64,000 nt of DNA from NCBI GenBank assembly GCA_002730875.1, contig PCBI01000006.1:128044-192043 (forward strand), given 5' to 3'. Under the pieces are notes generated by a model. The model did no database searches. It saw only the letters and a program-made list of their open reading frames with translations, and had not been told where the DNA came from. Below, in pieces: positions 60,312 to 64,000 of this stretch. Position numbers and translations under genes: made by a program. The DNA is from Spirochaetaceae bacterium. GTDB taxonomy: Bacteria > Spirochaetota > Leptospiria > Leptospirales > Leptonemataceae. Every line of letters begins with the position of its first letter. Position 1 is the stretch's first letter.

Positions 60312-60647
60312 TCAGTCTCCCTTGCAGGAACGATAAGCATCCCGGCAACCTTCCATGGCATCATCGTCGCCGGCGGCTTCCGAAATGCAGGAACGAAACG
60401 CCTCCGCACAGACATTGGCAGATTGCTGTCGTTCGGTACAGATCTTGTTGGATTTGCGGCATCCTTCCAGACATCGATTATAGGCATTGGCTCCCTTCCC
60501 GGTATCTGCGGCATTGTCGCAAGCCTCAACGCAGGCTCGATTGCGGGCTTCGCAGTCGTAATCCGGACCGTCAGCCTGCACCACAGAATAGGCCGAGAGA
60601 AAGACCGCTGTTACGATAGCAAGCATACTTAGTTTATGGGTATTCAC
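60312..60647 (-). CDS. Small Cys-rich secreted protein
   Basis: A 111-residue exported protein: signal MNTHKLSMLAIVTAVFLSAYS ending near VQA, then an 83-residue mature domain with ten Cys in paired spacing (C-x6-C-x3-C, C-x3-C, C-x-x-x-x-C). The pattern points to a disulfide-rich helical fold, possibly CHCH-like or leptospiral Cys-rich. No metal-binding or toxin family is recognised. GGAGG-type RBS lies just before ATG 60647. Confidence 0.6.
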   Translation of the reverse strand: MNTHKLSMLAIVTAVFLSAYSVVQADGPDYDCEARNRACVEACDNAADTGKGANAYNRCLEGCRKSNKICTERQQSANVCAEAFRSCISEAAGDDDAMEGCRDAYRSCKGD

Positions 60648-61003
60648 TGTTTAACCTCCAATTGCGTTATTTAGACGATAATGGAGTTTAAAGAGTCAAC
60701 CATTATACCGAAATTGCGAAAATGTGGATTGCGATACGGCTATTGTAGTTCGGTTCGAAGGGAATACGAAGGTATGATTTACGCGCGGGCTCAGATACTC
60801 TTCGCCTGAAGGATTCTCGGGTCGACCATTGAGCATTCCAAGTGCGACCATTGAGCAATCACTGCTGAAGCAATGAGCAAAACTTAGAGGAGTCATGGGG
60901 GGCCATTGAACTTTTTTTTGTCGCAATTAGCTGCATTTCGCGCAGGAGGCGAAGCAATCTGACGCACCGGGACGCTTACGGTCAGGGTTTGGTCACCGCC
61001 TGG
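60648..61003. other. 356-bp non-coding region with transposon-end-like repeats
   Basis: No coding sequence of note. It holds the promoter of the Cys-rich gene (upstream sequence is A/T-rich) and the repeats listed next. A tract of eight T residues at 60912-60919 has no stem before it. Confidence 0.3.
60823..60911. repeat. Short direct repeats resembling insertion-sequence ends
   Basis: CGACCATTGAGCA occurs at 60823-60835 and 60845-60857 (22-bp period). A related GGCCATTGAAC lies at 60901-60911 and an inverted GCAATGAGCA near 60869. Multiple copies of a C-A-T-T-G-type core at a 20-22 bp period recall the terminal repeats of IS21-like elements. No transposase is present, so this would be a remnant end at most. 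Confidence 0.35.
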
Positions 61004-61933
61004 TCAGAGTTTACCGGCCAATTCGAGGAAGTTTCTACCCAGTTCCCTTACTTTGTTCGAGGCATGGGTTCGCTGGCTAGAGGACATAGACGCATCCAGG
61101 TCCAACACAGTATCGTAGAACAGGCTACGATTCCGGTTCACCGCATTCCTGTAGGCGACGGGGTAAAGCGCTTCCCAGTTAAATAGATACTGCTTCAGGA
61201 ATTTGTCTATATCCGCATGAGCGGAGTCCCCTTTCTTTAGAAGCGAAATCAATCGCGTTTGATTCATTCTTCTGTAGGCAAGGTACAGCGCCGATGTATC
61301 CTCGCTTTGAGTTGTGTATCTTCGAATTCGCTGCTTCTGGCTTTCATTCAGGTCGCCCAGAAAAAACTCGAAAAACTCCACGTTTGATTTCAACCTTTCC
61401 TGAAATTTCTCCGAAGCCGGCCTGGCCACCTTTTCGGCCAATTCCTGGTTATACTCGGCAATTAGCCGCTCCTGTTCGGCAATCAGGCTGGAGTCAAAGT
61501 CGGTAAGAAACTGTTTGGCATCAGGATAGATTCGCGAAGCCAGTCTGATCCTGTACTTTCGGAGCTTGCCGTAGATGAACTCCAGATCATCGCGTTTGAG
61601 ACCGCGATCTATCCGTTCCGCCAGATCGCTACAGGTATCTGCATAATTGGGTAGCTCGGCATACCGATGCCAGCGATAATGATGGTTGATTCGCCCATCG
61701 ATGAACTCTTCCTGCGAAGACGTCATGGCCAGATAATTATCCATTCTGGACTGAATCAGAGTATCGAGGTTGCGATAAAACGTTTTGAATGCAAAACCCG
61801 AGCAGGAAGTAGATGTCAGTGCCAGGGCGACAATCAGCAGAATAGGCCCGAGCCTACCTGGTCGGTATCGCCGAATGGGCCGAATGGGCCGAATGGGCCG
61901 GATTGTAGTAATCATGGATCCGTTGAGGGTCAT
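61004..61933 (-). CDS. DUF6279-like lipoprotein
   Basis: A 309-residue lipoprotein. ATG 61933 is preceded by GGAG with eight-base spacing; the longer frame (to 62305) runs into unrelated sequence. The N-terminus contains IRPIRPIRP, encoded by a 9-bp triplication, then a hydrophobic helix ending STSC (Cys44). The mature chain starts FKTFYRNLDTLIQSRMDNYLAM and has HHYRWHRYAELPNYADT, the W-H-R-x-x-E-L-P core of DUF6279 lipoproteins. The rest is helical (FEFFLGDLNESQKQRIRRY). Function unknown. Same strand as the ferritin-like gene, 115 bp downstream of it. Confidence 0.7.
   Translation of the reverse strand: MTLNGSMITTIRPIRPIRPIRRYRPGRLGPILLIVALALTSTSCSGFAFKTFYRNLDTLIQSRMDNYLAMTSSQEEFIDGRINHHYRWHRYAELPNYADTCSDLAERIDRGLKRDDLEFIYGKLRKYRIRLASRIYPDAKQFLTDFDSSLIAEQERLIAEYNQELAEKVARPASEKFQERLKSNVEFFEFFLGDLNESQKQRIRRYTTQSEDTSALYLAYRRMNQTRLISLLKKGDSAHADIDKFLKQYLFNWEALYPVAYRNAVNRNRSLFYDTVLDLDASMSSSQRTHASNKVRELGRNFLELAGKL
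61873..61899. repeat. 9-bp tandem triplication in the lipoprotein leader
   Basis: Three exact GAATGGGCC copies encode Ile-Arg-Pro units just ahead of the signal helix. Copy-number change would keep the frame and vary the N-region of the signal peptide. Confidence 0.85.
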
Positions 61934-62048
61934 GGTTCTGTCTCCGAAGCCAGCATTGCCGGCCATCTCCCGGGCCAACTCAGATGCGTTTGACCGGGTG
62001 TTTGCGAAGCGCATTAACCGGGGCCCGAGCCCCGGCATAGCGTCGGAC

Positions 62049-62594
62049 TTAATTGTCCATATCCCAGTAGCCCGAGGGCTGGCTGTAAGGCGTCCCCTGG
62101 GAAAGATAAGCGCTATAGGACTCCAGAAGCATTCTACATTCATTCTGGAAGCTTTCCATTTGAGCGAATAGGTACTTGGCGTTGGGATCCTCGAATTTAT
62201 CCTTTGTTTTTGCAAAGAACTCCGCCGCGTCTTCGTGTTCCCGGGTAGCCAGCGCAAGAGCGTCCAATTCATCGCCCCCGGCATCCGCTTCTGTGTTCCG
62301 GTCAAGTTTGGACATTAGCTTCTGGATGGAGGAGCTATTGAGATCCTGGACCTGGGCGGCCATTTTCAGATTGGGCAAGGCCTCGCCTCCCTTGATTTGA
62401 GAGTAGAGATCAGAGACCATCTTGATATGGTCGTCCTGGTCTTCCGCCAGCTGATTGAAAATATCTTTTACGGAACCCTCTTTAAGTGATTCCCCATTTC
62501 GCATGTAGAATTCGAACACCTTCTTTTCGTGCTGAATACAGGCGGCTACAGCCTCCAGGAAGCTGGTTTTCTTTACTGGTTTGTAATGACTCAT
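62049..62594 (-). CDS. Ferritin-like / rubrerythrin-like domain protein
   Basis: A 181-residue helical protein with the rubrerythrin/ferritin-like pattern of metal ligands: CIQHEKKVFEFYMRNGE (E-x6-Y), LAEDQDDHIKMVSDLY (E-x-x-x-x-H), TREHEDAAEFFAKTKD (E-x-x-x-E) and FQNECRMLLESYSAYL. The C-terminal rubredoxin module typical of rubrerythrins is absent. A role in peroxide or iron handling is inferred; without the rubredoxin it may simply be a helical sensor or storage protein. ATG 62594 is the only good start. Confidence 0.75.
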   Translation of the reverse strand: MSHYKPVKKTSFLEAVAACIQHEKKVFEFYMRNGESLKEGSVKDIFNQLAEDQDDHIKMVSDLYSQIKGGEALPNLKMAAQVQDLNSSSIQKLMSKLDRNTEADAGGDELDALALATREHEDAAEFFAKTKDKFEDPNAKYLFAQMESFQNECRMLLESYSAYLSQGTPYSQPSGYWDMDN

Positions 62595-62904
62595 ACCCGA
62601 ACAGTGACATTGAGCAACGCTCTATGCAAGGCAAAATTAAGCCATGATTCAAAAATCCATCCACATAGTTTTTTCCATTCCCCGCCCGTCCCGGGCAAAA
62701 GGATTGGACTCTGAACCTGCGACGAAAAGCTGTTTCCGAAAGGCAGTCCGGCATAGCACAGGCGAAGTCTCTGCGGCCAACGGTGATCGGCCTGGCGCAG
62801 ATCAAAAAAATCTGTGGCACGGGAAGGCAATCTTCTCCTCACTGAACAATAAACGGCCCTCGCATCCGACGGTTCGCTGGTCGCCGGACAAAAAGTAAGA
62901 ATCC
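62595..62904. other. 310-bp region with no gene
   Basis: Divergent promoter region between the ferritin-like and Nudix genes. No terminator, tRNA or repeat of note; short open frames only. Confidence 0.35.
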
Positions 62905-63756
62905 ATGAGTAGTCGCACTATCACGCTCAATCCAGACTGGCTTAGAAATGCCCTGGAAGCCGAATTGCCCGGGAACACGGCCCACGTTCGCATGTCCGGC
63001 AGGGCCCCGCAGACCATGCAAATCCCTGACGGAGCCGCTGAAGCCGCAGTCATGATTGCCTTCATGGCGCCGGCCAGCGTAGAAGAATTGTATCAGCGCA
63101 GGCCGGATCCCTCGGTGATTTTGCCGGAATCGCCGGATCAAATAATTCCGAGGCAGAATAATGCCATCAATTCCCGGGCCGACCACTCGGGCCAGATTTC
63201 TTCCCATCCTGTGGAGGCCGATCAAGATCTTCGCCAGCTAACCAATGCAGATCGCCGGCCGATGTCTACCGATACACTGCATAACCCGGTTTACGATGCC
63301 GGCTTATTTCCCCTGATTCTGCGTCCGGGGAATCAAGGGCCCCATTCCGGCCAAATCGCGCTACCTGGCGGAAAGCGAGAACCGGACGAATCGCTCACAG
63401 AAACGGCCATCCGAGAAACCGAAGAGGAAATCGGATTGGATGGCCGGGAGATCCAGGTGCTGGGAAAGCTAACGCCCCTGTACATTCCTGTAAGCGGCTT
63501 TGCCGTGCACCCTTTCGTGGGATGGTTTTCGGGGAAGCCCGACTTCAAGCGCGATCCTCTGGAAGTGGACGAGATTCTATTCTATGATCTTCAGCGACTT
63601 TCCAGTCCTGAATTTCGCACCGTATACGATTTCAGATACAATGGCCAGGAATTTCAATCTCCCGGCTTTCGATTATCGGAGCGTATCATCTGGGGCGCAA
63701 CGGCCATGATTCTCATGGAACTTACCGAGCATCTGCAATCCATAGCGAGTCGGTGA
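62905..63756 (+). CDS. Nudix hydrolase, CoA pyrophosphatase type
   Basis: A 283-residue Nudix enzyme. The Nudix box is complete: GGKREPDESLTETAIRETEEEIG (G-x5-E-x7-R-E-x-x-E-E-x-G, about residues 153-175). It is preceded by SGQIALPGG, the S-G-Q-x-x-x-P-G-G signature of the NudL/CoA diphosphatase group, which splits CoA to phosphopantetheine. An N-terminal extension of about 90 residues is low in complexity from residue 70 to 115 (Asn/Asp/Arg-rich). The N-terminal part from residue 10 may mimic the normal UPF0035 region. Its last 35 bases overlap, tail to tail, the end of the EgtD-like gene. Confidence 0.85.
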   Translation: MSSRTITLNPDWLRNALEAELPGNTAHVRMSGRAPQTMQIPDGAAEAAVMIAFMAPASVEELYQRRPDPSVILPESPDQIIPRQNNAINSRADHSGQISSHPVEADQDLRQLTNADRRPMSTDTLHNPVYDAGLFPLILRPGNQGPHSGQIALPGGKREPDESLTETAIRETEEEIGLDGREIQVLGKLTPLYIPVSGFAVHPFVGWFSGKPDFKRDPLEVDEILFYDLQRLSSPEFRTVYDFRYNGQEFQSPGFRLSERIIWGATAMILMELTEHLQSIASR

Positions 63757-64000
63757 AGAAACCTCTGGAATCCATAAAGTCCGCTTCAATACGAAAGCCG
63801 GATTTACACGCCAGATCTTGCAAATCCGCGCCAGTGTATTTCTGACTGGTTTCGGTCTGAATGGATTCATAGGCCGCCAGATCGAAGAAGCTCTTCAGAC
63901 CGCTTACAGGATCCTGGATAGAAATTCGCTGCTTCTCGGTGCTTATGAGAAAACTCTCCATCGCATGGTTTCTCGGGTTGAAGGCTGCATGGTGAATAAA
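63722..64000 (-). CDS. EgtD-like histidine-specific SAM methyltransferase, 3' part
   Basis: The gene enters from the right edge; 92 codons are visible, ending at TAA 63722-63724. The frame is open to 64000 and reads FIHHAAFNPRNHAMESFLIS, then IQTETSQKYTGADLQDL and SGFRIEADFMDSRGFFTDSLW. These are the C-terminal hallmarks of EgtD (H-x-A-F-N-P-x-x-x-x-M-E-x-x-L-x-S, the E-T-S-x-K-Y motif, and D-x-R-G-F-F). EgtD trimethylates histidine to hercynine in ergothioneine synthesis. The start and SAM-binding domain are outside the window. The stop overlaps the Nudix gene by 35 bp, convergently. Confidence 0.7.
   Translation of the reverse strand, partial: FIHHAAFNPRNHAMESFLISTEKQRISIQDPVSGLKSFFDLAAYESIQTETSQKYTGADLQDLACKSGFRIEADFMDSRGFFTDSLWIADAR

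Noticed and set aside
61934-62305. Upstream extension of the DUF6279-like gene
   Set aside because: The added 124 codons run antisense through the ferritin-like gene and lack a signal. A good RBS and ATG exist at 61933.

Overview
The window is a stretch of chromosome with about 53% G+C by eye and genes packed on both strands. It most resembles a moderately high-GC member of the Leptospirales (Leptonema- or Turneriella-like). Reasons are a spirochaete P83/100-type antigen, a giant WG-repeat lipoprotein, an LRR protein, many small lipoproteins with loose lipoboxes, a SpoIIE-phosphatase/TPR fusion, and envelope polysaccharide genes. No rRNA, tRNA, complete mobile element or CRISPR array was found. 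The assignment is inference from protein content only.

Layout. 1-5568: the 5' end of a WecG/TagA-type glycosyltransferase (runs off the left edge), thiS-thiE, and divergently an ExbB-ExbD-ExbD-TonB operon ending in an O-antigen ligase/polymerase. 5724-12388: a lipoprotein, a TPR protein, a membrane-anchored unknown, a cysteine desulfurase and a SurA-N-like lipoprotein with a clear terminator. 12502-16847: mfd preceded by a small, catalytically degraded tyrosine recombinase in the same orientation. 17187-23320: an orphan terminator, the P83/100 protein, a SnoaL-like protein, three small lipoproteins (two paralogous), a DUF427 protein and an N-acyl-D-amino-acid deacylase-like amidohydrolase. 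23659-36488: WG-repeat lipoprotein behind a 70-bp direct duplication, DMT transporter, MscS channel, SpoIIE/TPR phosphatase, then an SDR-glycosyltransferase-MscS-NAD(P)-binding protein run.

36680-46652: two tandem small lipoproteins, a CitE-like lyase, an LRR protein, a lipase-like lipoprotein, DoxX, a CILP/FAM171-like lipoprotein, and hisE-hisF. 46707-46849: a probable stand-alone small RNA with its own promoter, a stable stem and a terminator. 46930-55717: a glycosyltransferase and, divergently, a four-gene run of exported proteins (981-aa lipoprotein-like unknown, 540-aa putative outer-membrane protein, double-HKD phospholipase D-like protein, metallophosphoesterase-like remnant). 55784-60206: coaE, SPOR protein, unknown helical protein and ppk1. 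60312-64000: a Cys-rich secreted protein, repeats resembling transposon ends, a DUF6279-like lipoprotein, a ferritin-like protein, a Nudix CoA pyrophosphatase and the 3' end of an EgtD-like methyltransferase that leaves the window.

Together the genes are dominated by the cell envelope: energy transduction to the outer membrane, O-antigen handling, lipoproteins, mechanosensitive channels and exported hydrolases. Housekeeping enzymes (thiamine, histidine, CoA, polyphosphate, transcription-coupled repair) are interspersed. The best candidates for something undescribed are the small RNA near 46.8 kb, the exported-protein cluster at 48-55.7 kb with a triple hairpin ahead of its phospholipase gene, and the recombinase-mfd pair.
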